Source: an uncultured Treponema sp.
GTDB lineage: Bacteria > Spirochaetota > Spirochaetia > Treponematales > Treponemataceae
Assembly (NCBI GenBank): GCA_937891125.1
Contig: CALAEZ010000125.1
Span: 1-13,673 of the forward strand
Direction of reading: 5' to 3'
Length of the DNA: 13,673 nt
Shown here in pieces: positions 5,969 through 12,665 of this stretch (within the stretch, counting starts at the first letter, position 1; every line of letters begins with the position of its first letter). Under the pieces are notes generated by a model, which saw only the letters and a program-made list of their open reading frames with translations, searched no databases and was not told the origin of the DNA. Made by a program: the position numbers and the translations under genes.

Positions 5969-7672
5969 ATGAAAAAGAAGCTTAATGACATCATTTCGCA
6001 GTTTGCATATACAGCCGTTTCTGCTGACGGCACAACCCCAGCAGCCCTTCCTGCAGACAGTACCGTTTCTTCGCTTGCGTTTGATTCGCGTGACGTACAG
6101 CCAGGTGCGCTTTTCTTTGCGCTTCCAGGTACCCACACCACTGGCAATGTCTTTATACCACAAGCGCTAAAAGCGGGAGCAAGCGCTATCGTCTTTCAGG
6201 GAGATTTTGACCAGGCACTGCAAGCACAGATTTCACAAGCATTGGCTACGCAAAATCGCCCGGTTGCCTTTGTTAAAGTCACCGACAGCCGCTTTGTGAT
6301 GGCGCCCGCCTCGGCAGCTTTTTATGACTACCCTTCAAAAAAATTAGCTGTCATCGGCGTTACCGGCACAGAAGGAAAAAGCTCAACCGTGTCGTTCATC
6401 TGGCAGCTCTTGCGCCTTTGTGGGAAAAAAGCAGGCTTTATTTCAACGGTGCAGTACTCACTCGGCGGGGACGCCATCGCTAATCCCCAGCACCAGACTA
6501 CGCCCGAAGCGCCCATCATTCAGCACCACCTCGCAGAAATGGTAGCAGCAGGCTGCCAATACGCCGTCATCGAATCATCTTCACACGGGCTGTCTGCCCG
6601 CACCAACAGGACGGGCTACCTTGACTACGATGTAGCAGTCTTTATGAACGTGACGCTTGAACACTTAGAGTTCCACAAGACCTTTGAGCAATACCGTGAT
6701 GACAAGGCAAATCTGTTCCGAAAGCTTGATGAAAATGACCATGTAAAGCTCATTAGCGGTAGCAAAAAAACAATTCCTTCCTTTGGTGTTGTTAACCTCG
6801 AAGATGAAAGCGCCGCCTACTTTATTCACGCCACGACAAAACCCTGTTTGGGCTTTACCACCGAAGGCAAGGCAGGCAAAAGTGCGGGCGAAACAGCAAC
6901 AGAAGCAGCGCCGCTGCCTGCAATTCCTGACGGCATTCCGTATGTCGTTGCACGCAATATTGCAAGCGCGCGCTTTGGACTTTCGTTTAGTATTGCAGAG
7001 CCAAATGTTGTTGATAAAAATGCAAAGCCCGTTACAACGCCACTTATCCACGTCACCTCTTCACTGCCTGGCGCATTTAATGCCTACAACATCATGGCCT
7101 CGCTGCTTACGGTTTCCCGCTTAACTGACACACCGTTATCGGCGCTTGCTACCATGATTGCAGATTTGCAGCCAGTAAAAGGACGCATGACGGTTATCGA
7201 CAAAGGACAGCCGTTTGAGCTCATTGTAGATTATGCACATACGCCATCCTCGTTCGAAACGATTTTTCCACCAATACGTCGCCGCTGCAAAGGACGCATG
7301 ATTGCAGTATTCGGCTCGGGCGGAGAGCGCGATACTGAAAAAAGGCCGTTGCAAGGCGCTGTTGCCGCACGCTTCTGCGAGCTGCTCATTTTAACAGATG
7401 AAGATCCGCGCGGAGAAGATTCTATTGCGCTGCTGTCCCAAATCGCCGCTGGAGCCATAAAAGAAGGCAAGAGGCAGAATGTTGATTTATTTTTGATTCC
7501 CAACCGGCCGCAGGCAATCAGAAGAGCGCTTGCAGAAGCAAAAAAAGATGATATCGTACTGCTATTAGGAAAGTCGCATGAAAACAGCATAATTTATAAA
7601 GACCACGTTATGCCGTATGACGAAATCACGGAAGCAGAAAAAGCGCTTGCAGAGCTTGGTTTTACGCACTAA
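5969..7672 (+). CDS. murE: UDP-N-acetylmuramoyl-dipeptide amino acid ligase (MurE)
   Basis: Adds the third residue, a diamino acid, to UDP-MurNAc-L-Ala-D-Glu in the cytoplasm, in peptidoglycan precursor synthesis. 567 residues, longer than the ~490-500 of most MurE. N-terminal domain with SRDVQPGALFFAL (40-52). P-loop VTGTEGKSST (131-140), where Asn-Gly-Lys-Thr of most family members is Glu-Gly-Lys-Ser. Substrate segment QTTPE (176-180), SSSHGL (203-208), and the expected carbamylated lysine K246 in DDKANLF. C-terminal domain with DYAHTPSS (421-428), FGSGGERD (448-455) and DEDPRGED (477-484). The last aligns with the DNPR/DNPA loop that reads the incoming amino acid; Arg is kept and Asn is Asp. 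About 25 extra residues near 300-325 explain part of the length. Treponemes are reported to have ornithine at this position. Confidence 0.93.
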   Translation: MKKKLNDIISQFAYTAVSADGTTPAALPADSTVSSLAFDSRDVQPGALFFALPGTHTTGNVFIPQALKAGASAIVFQGDFDQALQAQISQALATQNRPVAFVKVTDSRFVMAPASAAFYDYPSKKLAVIGVTGTEGKSSTVSFIWQLLRLCGKKAGFISTVQYSLGGDAIANPQHQTTPEAPIIQHHLAEMVAAGCQYAVIESSSHGLSARTNRTGYLDYDVAVFMNVTLEHLEFHKTFEQYRDDKANLFRKLDENDHVKLISGSKKTIPSFGVVNLEDESAAYFIHATTKPCLGFTTEGKAGKSAGETATEAAPLPAIPDGIPYVVARNIASARFGLSFSIAEPNVVDKNAKPVTTPLIHVTSSLPGAFNAYNIMASLLTVSRLTDTPLSALATMIADLQPVKGRMTVIDKGQPFELIVDYAHTPSSFETIFPPIRRRCKGRMIAVFGSGGERDTEKRPLQGAVAARFCELLILTDEDPRGEDSIALLSQIAAGAIKEGKRQNVDLFLIPNRPQAIRRALAEAKKDDIVLLLGKSHENSIIYKDHVMPYDEITEAEKALAELGFTH

Positions 7673-7673
7673 A

Positions 7674-7716
7674 CAAAAAAAAGAGGCTGCCCACACTTCA
7701 GGACAGCCTTTTTTTT
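7674..7716. terminator. Two-sided intrinsic terminator between murE and sigma factor gene
   Basis: AGGCTGCCC (7684-7692) pairs with GGACAGCCT (7701-7709), about 8 bp with one C-A mismatch, flanked by an A-run on the left (7674-7682 with one C/G break) and T8 on the right (7709-7716). It fits termination from both sides. The TAA stop of the minus-strand sigma gene (7717-7715) sits inside the T-run. Confidence 0.88.
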
Positions 7717-8554
7717 ATGCTCTATATGCTTCGAGGCGCTGTAATCTGCGTGGGTGCTGCATACGCGTGATTGCACGTTTTTCAATCTGCCGAATGCGCT
7801 CTTTTGTAAGATTACAAACATCACCAACTTCTTTTAAAGACATAGGCTTTTCGCCTGTTAAGCCGTAGCGCAAGCGAAGCACCTTTTGCTCATTCGGCTT
7901 TAAGGAGCTCATTGTTTCATCAATGTCACTGCGCATCGCCTTATTGATGACCACATCCTCTGGAGCTGCATAGCGCATATCTTCAAGCATGTCGCCAACC
8001 TCAGCATCTCCCGTATCAACAGCATGAATGGGAGCGTCAAGGCTCATCATGTCATGTGAAATTACAAGCAAATCACGCACATGCGTTGCATCCATATGCA
8101 GCATATCGGCAACCTCAAGGATTTCCTGTTCCTCAGTCTTTTTTCCTGCAACAATTTTCCGAGCCTGCTCAATTTGCACCAGCTCATTCGCACGATTCAA
8201 CGGTAAGCGGATTGCACGGCTTTTTTCACAAATAGCCTTTAAAATTGCCTGCCGAATCCACCAGACCGCATACGAAATAAAATGATAGCCCTTGGTAACA
8301 TCAAAACGCTCAATTGCGTTTAGTAAGCCTATATTGCCTTCGCTAATTAAATCTGCTAGGTCAAGCCCGTGATTCTGATATTTTTTTGCAACATTAACGA
8401 CAAAACGAAGATTTGCTGTTACGATTTTGTCTTTTGCACGCTTATCGCCATGAGCCGCCTTAAGAGCAAGCTCGTTTTCCTCATCTCTATTCAAAAGGGG
8501 AATCGTGTTAATCTCACGCAAATACATTGAAATCACTTCATTGTCGTTTGTCAT
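7715..8554 (-). CDS. RNA polymerase sigma factor, sigma-70 family, group 2 (RpoD/RpoS-like)
   Basis: Directs core RNA polymerase to promoters. 279 residues: region 1.2 (ISMYLREINTIPLLNRDEE, 8-26), region 2 with ANLRFVVNVAKKYQ (47-60), DLISEGNIGLLNAIERFD (68-85) and GYHFISYAVWWIRQAI (89-104), region 3 (about 120-200), region 4 with LRLRYGL (226-232) and the helix-turn-helix SLKEVGDVCNLTKERIRQIEKRA (239-261). It lacks region 1.1 and the long non-conserved insert of primary sigma factors, so it looks like an alternative or group 2 factor. As I recall, T. pallidum has a sigma gene (TP1012) next to groES (TP1013), matching this order. An AGGAG site (8561-8565) lies 6 bases before the ATG. A sigma-54-type promoter match sits just upstream. 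Confidence 0.92.
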   Translation of the reverse strand: MTNDNEVISMYLREINTIPLLNRDEENELALKAAHGDKRAKDKIVTANLRFVVNVAKKYQNHGLDLADLISEGNIGLLNAIERFDVTKGYHFISYAVWWIRQAILKAICEKSRAIRLPLNRANELVQIEQARKIVAGKKTEEQEILEVADMLHMDATHVRDLLVISHDMMSLDAPIHAVDTGDAEVGDMLEDMRYAAPEDVVINKAMRSDIDETMSSLKPNEQKVLRLRYGLTGEKPMSLKEVGDVCNLTKERIRQIEKRAITRMQHPRRLQRLEAYRA

Positions 8555-8576
8555 TTTTCGCTCCTACATAGAATTA

Positions 8577-8592
8577 AGCAGATTTCATGCCA
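8577..8592 (-). promoter_or_regulatory. Candidate sigma-54 (-24/-12) promoter of the sigma factor gene
   Basis: Read on the minus strand, TGGCATGAAATCTGCT matches the sigma-54 consensus TGGCAYR-N4-TTGCW with one mismatch (CTGC for TTGC). The essential GG and GC are exactly 10 bases apart. Transcription would start near 8566, immediately before the AGGAG ribosome site, leaving a leader of about 12 bases. No sigma-70 promoter of comparable quality is seen for this gene. Confidence 0.5.
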
Positions 8593-8640
8593 ACAAACAT
8601 AGGATGCAACATATTTTAACTTTTTTTTGATTTTGAGCGA

Positions 8641-8679
8641 TTTAAAAGCCATAAAAATGCGCTTTTATCAGCTTTTAAA
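8641..8679. repeat. Nested AT-rich inverted repeat
   Basis: TTTAAAAGC (8641-8649) and GCTTTTAAA (8671-8679) form a perfect 9-bp outer stem. Inside it ATAAAA (8651-8656) pairs with TTTTAT (8663-8668), leaving a 6-base loop. Total 15 bp with a small 1/2 internal bulge. It lies 75-113 bases upstream of the predicted start of the sigma gene and about 160-200 bases upstream of the predicted groES start. Confidence 0.6.
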
Positions 8680-8803
8680 AAACAAATAAGCCTTTTGCTG
8701 AGAAATTTTGACACACTCACCTCACAAGCAAGCTATATCGTATCATTTTGACCCAACACAGAAGCGACTGAACCATACTGAGCCAGATAAACACACTTTT
8801 TTA

Positions 8804-8833
8804 TTGACGATTTACGCTAAACATCAGTATATT
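8804..8833 (+). promoter_or_regulatory. Sigma-70-type promoter of groES
   Basis: TTGACG (8804-8809) and TATATT (8828-8833) separated by 18 bp, each 5 of 6 to consensus. Predicted start near 8840 gives a leader of about 47 bases carrying the GGAGG ribosome site. No heat-shock operator is recognisable around it. Confidence 0.7.
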
Positions 8834-8886
8834 CACCGTAATGATGCGTTTTTACGCACTTTTTACTACAATTTGGAGGCGTTATT

Positions 8887-9162
8887 ATGAAAATCAAACC
8901 GCTTGCTGACCGTGTTTTGTTAAAACAGGCAAAGGCAGAAACAAAAACTGCTAGCGGCATCATTATTCCCGAAACCGCTCAGGAAAAAACTCAGGAAGCT
9001 ATCGTTGAAGCAGTTGGTCCGGGAACAGAAAAGGACAAGATTACGGTTAGCACTGGCGACCGCGTTATGTACGACAAATACGCTGGCACCCAGATTAAAA
9101 TGGACGGCGAAGACTACCTCATCGTAAAGATGAGCGATATTATTGCTGTAATTGAGCGATAG
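8887..9162 (+). CDS. groES: Co-chaperonin GroES
   Basis: The 10-kDa lid of the GroEL folding chamber, acting as a heptamer in the cytoplasm. 91 residues, normal length. Starts MKIKPLADRVLLK, has the flexible GroEL-binding loop ASGIIIPETA (about 22-31), VEAVGPG (40-46), GDRVMYDKYAG (57-67) and ends EDYLIVKMSDIIAVIE. GGAGG at 8875-8879, 7 bases before the ATG, supports the start. groEL does not follow: the next gene is on the other strand 8 bases away. From memory, groES is also separate from groEL in T. pallidum, so GroEL should be encoded elsewhere. The only visible control is the upstream sigma-70-type promoter. Confidence 0.96.
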   Translation: MKIKPLADRVLLKQAKAETKTASGIIIPETAQEKTQEAIVEAVGPGTEKDKITVSTGDRVMYDKYAGTQIKMDGEDYLIVKMSDIIAVIER

Positions 9163-9170
9163 AAGCTCCA

Positions 9171-11039
9171 TCAAAACCGAAGCGTCTGCTGCAAAAGGCG
9201 CGCTTCGGCATTAGACGGGTCTAAAGAAAGACAATATTCAAGCGAAAGCTTTGCGTCTTGTTCGTTTCCAAGCGCGGCTTGCAATACGGCACTTCGATAA
9301 AGAACTGTAGATTTTTGCTCTGCATCAAGACTCCGACCAGCAGCCCAACCATAGAGCTCGAGAGCCTTTTGCTTATTTCCTAAACTGCTGTAGATAACAG
9401 CCAAATTCGCAGCAGAAGCAACTTCGGCATACGTTTCATCTAATGCTTCGTAAAGCACATATTCGTAAATTCTGCGGGCAGCAACAACATTTTTATCAAC
9501 AAGCGCAAAATAAGCCGCTGTTTCCCCTTCCCACACATCCATGGTTCGCACAGACTGAGCTGCACGATCGCCAAAAGCAGCAGAAAGAACAGCCTCTGGA
9601 ATAACAGGGGTCGGTATACGCTTTTCGCCACCAAACATGTCAGTACTCACCTTTGGCGCTGCATCAACCGCAACTGAATCCACAGAAAGCCCATACCGCG
9701 CATCAAGGTAGTTTTCAAACAGAGTGCGAGCCTCGTCACTTTTTCCTGCAAGTAACAGCTCATGCACGGCAAGCTGCACTAACAGTGGCGGATACAGATT
9801 ACGCTGAATCTCGTTTTTTTCAAGCTCCCGCCAGATATAGGCAAGCCGTGCTTGAAGCACCATATCAGGCGAAGAACGTAGCTGCAACAAAGCGCGAGAG
9901 GCAAGCAGAGAATCATCTGCATAGCCATTTTGAGAACGCTGCCGTTCTATGGCAGCATCCATGCGACTTAGCGCATCACTCAAAAGCATTTTGGGGCGGG
10001 CATCATACTGTGCCATACGCCTGGTTCGCAGCGTTGTCTTTCTCAGAGACTTTTCTAAATCGCTCATTTCACGCTCTTTTGTCTGCTCATACGCAATGGC
10101 GCCATAGCTCACAAGCGCCGAAATATCATCGGGATACGTAGTGACCGCCGTTAAAAGCAAATCATATGCACGCTTATAATCCTCGTGCGCCCACGACCAC
10201 AAGGCGCTGTTTACAAAAAGCGAACACGGAAGCTCAGGTACAATACGATGCAACCACGCATTTATTTGCGGTGCACGAAGAGCCTCTGCGCTTTCGCTGT
10301 CACCAAGCGCGATGTACGCATCAGACGCCAATGCTGTCATTTGCGGCACAAACGAGCCTGTCGCCGGTATGGAAAGCGTATGAAGGCAGGCACCATAGTT
10401 GCCAGCATCAAATTGAACGAGCGCCCAAAAATACGCATTTTCAGCTCCTTCTACAGTTGCGGGCTGCAAAGCTGCAGCTGCCATATAATTTCCAACAGCA
10501 AGATACACAAGCGCACTATCACGCAGCCAATGCTCATCTTGCGTGCCGGTATAGGCATCTAAGTAAATGGGAATCAGCTCATCACGCAAGAAAACATGTG
10601 TTTTATCTTCATCGGCGATTTCAGCAAGGCGCTTCTTGAGCACTGCTTCTGCATACAGCGAGCCATATTCGCCACCTTCCAACGCGTGGGAGACGGTGAG
10701 CGCCTCATCAATCCGATTTGCGTGTAACAAAAAATACGCATAAACAGCAGATAGCTCTTGGTTTTCAGGAAGCGTTTTATGAGCACGCTTTAGTACCCTT
10801 TCTGCCCGATTGTTTTCTCCAAGCAATGAATAACGCTTATACACACCAATACGTGCAGAAGCGCTATACGCATACTTTTCTGTTTTTTTTAAGAGGGAAA
10901 GGGCATCTTCAGCCTGCCCCGTTTTGATATATGCGTCTATCGTCTTTAGATTTTCAGCGAGCGCACCGCCATCCTGCCGCTTAGAACAGCCAGCGAGCAG
11001 TGCGCATACCATTAAAAAACAAGCGACGCAAAAACGCAT
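9171..11039 (-). CDS. TPR-repeat lipoprotein, function unknown
   Basis: 622 residues. The N-terminus is a lipoprotein signal: Met-Arg, hydrophobic core, lipobox LAGC with Cys18 as the lipidation site, so the mature protein is probably anchored to a membrane facing the periplasm. Helical repeats of TPR type follow, for example around LLKKTEKYAYSASARIGVYK (about 44-63), AERVLKRAHKTLPENQELSAVYAYFLL (78-104) and near the C-terminus NLAVIYSSLGNKQKALELYGWA and SAVLQAALGNEQDAKLSLEYCLSLDPSNAEA. Central repeats are weaker. TPR proteins usually bind other proteins; the partner here is unknown. It starts 2 bases after the nusB stop (TAATCATG), so it is cotranscribed, with only a weak AGG for ribosome binding. 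It corresponds by position to a hypothetical gene between nusB and groES in T. pallidum, as I recall. Confidence 0.85.
   Translation of the reverse strand: MRFCVACFLMVCALLAGCSKRQDGGALAENLKTIDAYIKTGQAEDALSLLKKTEKYAYSASARIGVYKRYSLLGENNRAERVLKRAHKTLPENQELSAVYAYFLLHANRIDEALTVSHALEGGEYGSLYAEAVLKKRLAEIADEDKTHVFLRDELIPIYLDAYTGTQDEHWLRDSALVYLAVGNYMAAAALQPATVEGAENAYFWALVQFDAGNYGACLHTLSIPATGSFVPQMTALASDAYIALGDSESAEALRAPQINAWLHRIVPELPCSLFVNSALWSWAHEDYKRAYDLLLTAVTTYPDDISALVSYGAIAYEQTKEREMSDLEKSLRKTTLRTRRMAQYDARPKMLLSDALSRMDAAIERQRSQNGYADDSLLASRALLQLRSSPDMVLQARLAYIWRELEKNEIQRNLYPPLLVQLAVHELLLAGKSDEARTLFENYLDARYGLSVDSVAVDAAPKVSTDMFGGEKRIPTPVIPEAVLSAAFGDRAAQSVRTMDVWEGETAAYFALVDKNVVAARRIYEYVLYEALDETYAEVASAANLAVIYSSLGNKQKALELYGWAAGRSLDAEQKSTVLYRSAVLQAALGNEQDAKLSLEYCLSLDPSNAEARLLQQTLRF
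9177..9208. repeat. Inverted repeat at the groES/TPR convergent ends
   Basis: CCGAAGCG (9177-9184) and CGCTTCGG (9201-9208) form a perfect 8-bp GC-rich stem with a 16-base loop, 15 bases after the groES stop and inside the 3' end of the TPR gene. No T-run follows on either strand. It could fold at the end of the groES message. Confidence 0.45.
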
Positions 11040-11041
11040 GA

Positions 11042-11467
11042 TTAAACCTGTTTTTCTAATTCTTTTCGGATTGCGTCAAGCACCGCATTTACGAACTTAA
11101 ATGACTCGTCCTGACCATAGTCTTTTGAAATATCAATCGCTTCATCAATAACAATAGTTGGCGGGACATCCTTTTGATACAAAAGTGAATACACACTCAT
11201 GCGAAGAACTGCAATCGAAACCTTGTTAACTCGTTCAAAGTCCCAACCACTCAAATGCGAGCGAATAAGTGAGTCAATTTCGTCTATATGCTCAACGGTA
11301 CCAGCAAGCAGCAAACGTGCAAACGCACCGCTTTCATCATCTACCGGCTCTGCTGTCTTTTCATTTTCAGCCCAGGAAAGAGAGAGCACGTCATCAAGCT
11401 TTGCTCCGCCAACATCCCAAGAGTACAATCCCTGAAATGCTAAAATTCTACCTTTTCTTCGTGACAC
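11042..11467 (-). CDS. nusB: Transcription antitermination factor NusB
   Basis: Binds boxA RNA with NusE/S10 in antitermination of rRNA transcription; cytoplasmic. 141 residues, normal length. Matches NusB throughout: RRKGRILAFQGLYSWD (3-18), the ITSLIxxxLxxW-like segment IDEIDSLIRSHLSGWDFERV (60-79), VSIAVLRMSVYSLL (83-96), DVPPTIVIDEAIDISKDYG (99-117) and ESFKFVNAVLDAIRKE (120-135). The start codon is GTG (11467-11465), preceded by AAGGA in TAAGGAAATAATT; that ribosome site overlaps the TAA stop of the upstream gene, so the two are likely translationally coupled. Second gene visible after the surA-like gene in a minus-strand operon that continues into the TPR lipoprotein. Confidence 0.94.
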   Translation of the reverse strand: MSRRKGRILAFQGLYSWDVGGAKLDDVLSLSWAENEKTAEPVDDESGAFARLLLAGTVEHIDEIDSLIRSHLSGWDFERVNKVSIAVLRMSVYSLLYQKDVPPTIVIDEAIDISKDYGQDESFKFVNAVLDAIRKELEKQV

Positions 11468-11477
11468 AATTATTTCC

Positions 11478-12554
11478 TTACCAGTTCAGCAATTTCAAAA
11501 GGGCATCGCCTGTCTTCTTGCGGTCAACATTCTGCGGCGTGTCCAGCTCCTTTGTAATATCCTGTACAGCAGTCATCAGATATTGGCTCTGCTTCTGCTG
11601 CGTAAGATTCTGCTTAATGTAGTCGTAGACGGTTACCGTGGTATCGGGCTGCACAATATCGCTAAGACCAAGCATTTTTGCTGAATATTTTTCGCGAACA
11701 GCATAGAACTGGAAATTTTCTTCTGTTTCATTCAGATTAGAAAGATAGCCAACATCACGCGTAAAAAGCTCAATGAGCTCCTGATATGAAATACCAAGTT
11801 GCTGTGCATTTTGCGCTGATTTATTTACCAAAAGATCTCCACCCTGGAATGAGCTGTCGCTTTTAAGGGTATTTTTAATTCCGTCGTATGTAATCTTTTT
11901 GTCTTTTAAGTCCTGCAACAGCTTATTTGCTCTAGTGCGAGCTGCTTCGACATCAGTTCCTTTTGGAACAATTACAAGGAACATTTTAAGCATATCCGGC
12001 TGCACAAAAGAAGCCTTGTTCATCTCAAAGAACGTGCGGATTTCAGCATCAGTAGGCGCCTGCCCCTGAATCTCGCTCTGCTTCTGCTGCAACACATACT
12101 GCTGAGCCAAAAGCTGATTTTTCAAAAAAGCCTTGTAGTCTGTAACGCTCATACCGACCTGCTGCTTCATAAAATCGTCAAGCGAAAGATTCGTCTGCTG
12201 CTTTACGATTTCGGCAAACTGAGCTTCAGTTACCTGCTTACCAACCTGCTGGCTGATATTCTGCAAGAAATACTGATTTACCTGAGAGTCGGTAATCTGC
12301 ATACCGGCTTTCTGTGCTGCCTGCACGACAAGCTTTTCGTCAATAATGGCATCTAAAATGTCTTTTTTCTGTTCTGGAGTAAATGAAGCGACCCCATTTT
12401 GCTTCTGGTACATTTCCACTCTGGTTTTTAGCTGTTTAAGCGTGACCGTTTCGGTTTTATTCAATTTGATAACAGCGAGCGGTGTTAAATCACTGTCTGC
12501 AAACAGTGCCGTCGCCAAAGTAAAGATTACAGCTCCAAGAGCAAAACGTTTCAT
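11478..12554 (-). CDS. SurA-like periplasmic chaperone / degenerate parvulin-type PPIase
   Basis: A probable envelope protein-folding factor. From the ATG at 12554 it has 358 residues. The signal peptide MKRFALGAVIFTLATALFA is followed by DSD, a good cleavage site after Ala19. Residues about 30-170 resemble the SurA N-terminal chaperone region: helical, Gln-rich, with FTPEQKKDILDAIIDEKLVVQAAQKAG. Residues about 185-300 look like a worn parvulin domain: MLKMFLVIVPKG, SSFQGGDLL, and VGYLSNLNETEENFQFYAVREK where active parvulins have GEVS...GYHIIKV; most catalytic residues are not recognisable. The TTG at 12569 and ATG at 12563 are alternative starts, but TGAGGA (12568-12563) is placed correctly only for 12554. 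It occupies the position I recall for T. pallidum TpN39b (TP1016), between nusB and alaS. Confidence 0.85.
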   Translation of the reverse strand: MKRFALGAVIFTLATALFADSDLTPLAVIKLNKTETVTLKQLKTRVEMYQKQNGVASFTPEQKKDILDAIIDEKLVVQAAQKAGMQITDSQVNQYFLQNISQQVGKQVTEAQFAEIVKQQTNLSLDDFMKQQVGMSVTDYKAFLKNQLLAQQYVLQQKQSEIQGQAPTDAEIRTFFEMNKASFVQPDMLKMFLVIVPKGTDVEAARTRANKLLQDLKDKKITYDGIKNTLKSDSSFQGGDLLVNKSAQNAQQLGISYQELIELFTRDVGYLSNLNETEENFQFYAVREKYSAKMLGLSDIVQPDTTVTVYDYIKQNLTQQKQSQYLMTAVQDITKELDTPQNVDRKKTGDALLKLLNW

Positions 12555-12562
12555 ATAAATCA

Positions 12563-12568
12563 TCCTCA
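12563..12568 (-). promoter_or_regulatory. Ribosome binding site that fixes the SurA-like start
   Basis: TGAGGA on the minus strand, 8 bases before the ATG at 12554. Choosing TTG 12569 or ATG 12563 would place this site inside the coding region and leave those starts with an A/T-rich leader without any Shine-Dalgarno sequence. Confidence 0.7.
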
Positions 12569-12612
12569 AAAATATAATTTTTTGTTACATAGTCCTATGC
12601 AATAGTTAAACC

Positions 12613-12661
12613 AATGCCCGTTTTATTCGTTACAGCGTTCGTAAAAAAAACGGGCATTTTT
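12613..12661. terminator. Long inverted repeat between alaS and the SurA-like gene
   Basis: AATGCCCGTTTT (12613-12624) and AAAACGGGCATT (12647-12658) form a perfect 12-bp stem with a 22-base loop, just after the alaS stop (12666). On the plus strand the stem is followed by T5 (12657-12661). On the minus strand, the direction of alaS, A-rich sequence precedes it and GGTTTAAC follows, so it lacks a U-tract. It may be an incomplete terminator or processing site for alaS transcripts, or a plus-strand terminator. Confidence 0.55.
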
Positions 12662-12665
12662 CAGA

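Larger units (their letters stand above)
8555..8886. other. 332-base divergent intergenic region between sigma gene and groES
   Basis: No convincing gene is present. It holds, left to right: the sigma gene ribosome site (8561-8565), a -24/-12 promoter match (8577-8592, minus), an AT-rich segment with a T-run (8621-8628), a nested inverted repeat (8641-8679), and the groES promoter (8804-8833) with ribosome site GGAGG (8875-8879). I looked for a CIRCE heat-shock operator (TTAGCACTC-N9-GAGTGCTAA) and saw none. A perfect TTGACA at 8708 has no matching -10. Confidence 0.7.

Noticed and set aside
8708..8739. Perfect TTGACA at 8708-8713 as a second groES promoter
   Set aside because: The nearest TATATC (8734-8739) is 20 bp away, too far, and nothing better lies at 16-18 bp. 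The 8804-8833 promoter is clearly stronger.
8867..8872. TACAAT as a -10 box just before groES
   Set aside because: Its transcript would begin at about 8879, at the end of GGAGG, losing the ribosome site; no -35 box matches.
8555..8886. CIRCE heat-shock operator upstream of groES
   Set aside because: No TTAGCACTC/GAGTGCTAA pair or close variant was found in the gap.
9653..10639. Two plus-strand open frames (162 and 157 codons) antisense to the TPR lipoprotein gene
   Set aside because: Their translations are rich in His, Gln, Arg, Ala and Cys with no ordered features or ribosome sites. The minus-strand gene has a lipobox, repeats and operon position, so these are shadows.
12555..12569. TTG (12569) or ATG (12563) as start of the SurA-like gene
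   Set aside because: The ribosome site TGAGGA would fall inside the coding region; ATG 12554 has correct spacing and gives a clean signal peptide.
12588..12599. CATAG-TC-CTATG palindrome upstream of the SurA-like gene
   Set aside because: Only 5-bp arms, AT-rich and not placed on a convincing promoter; likely chance.
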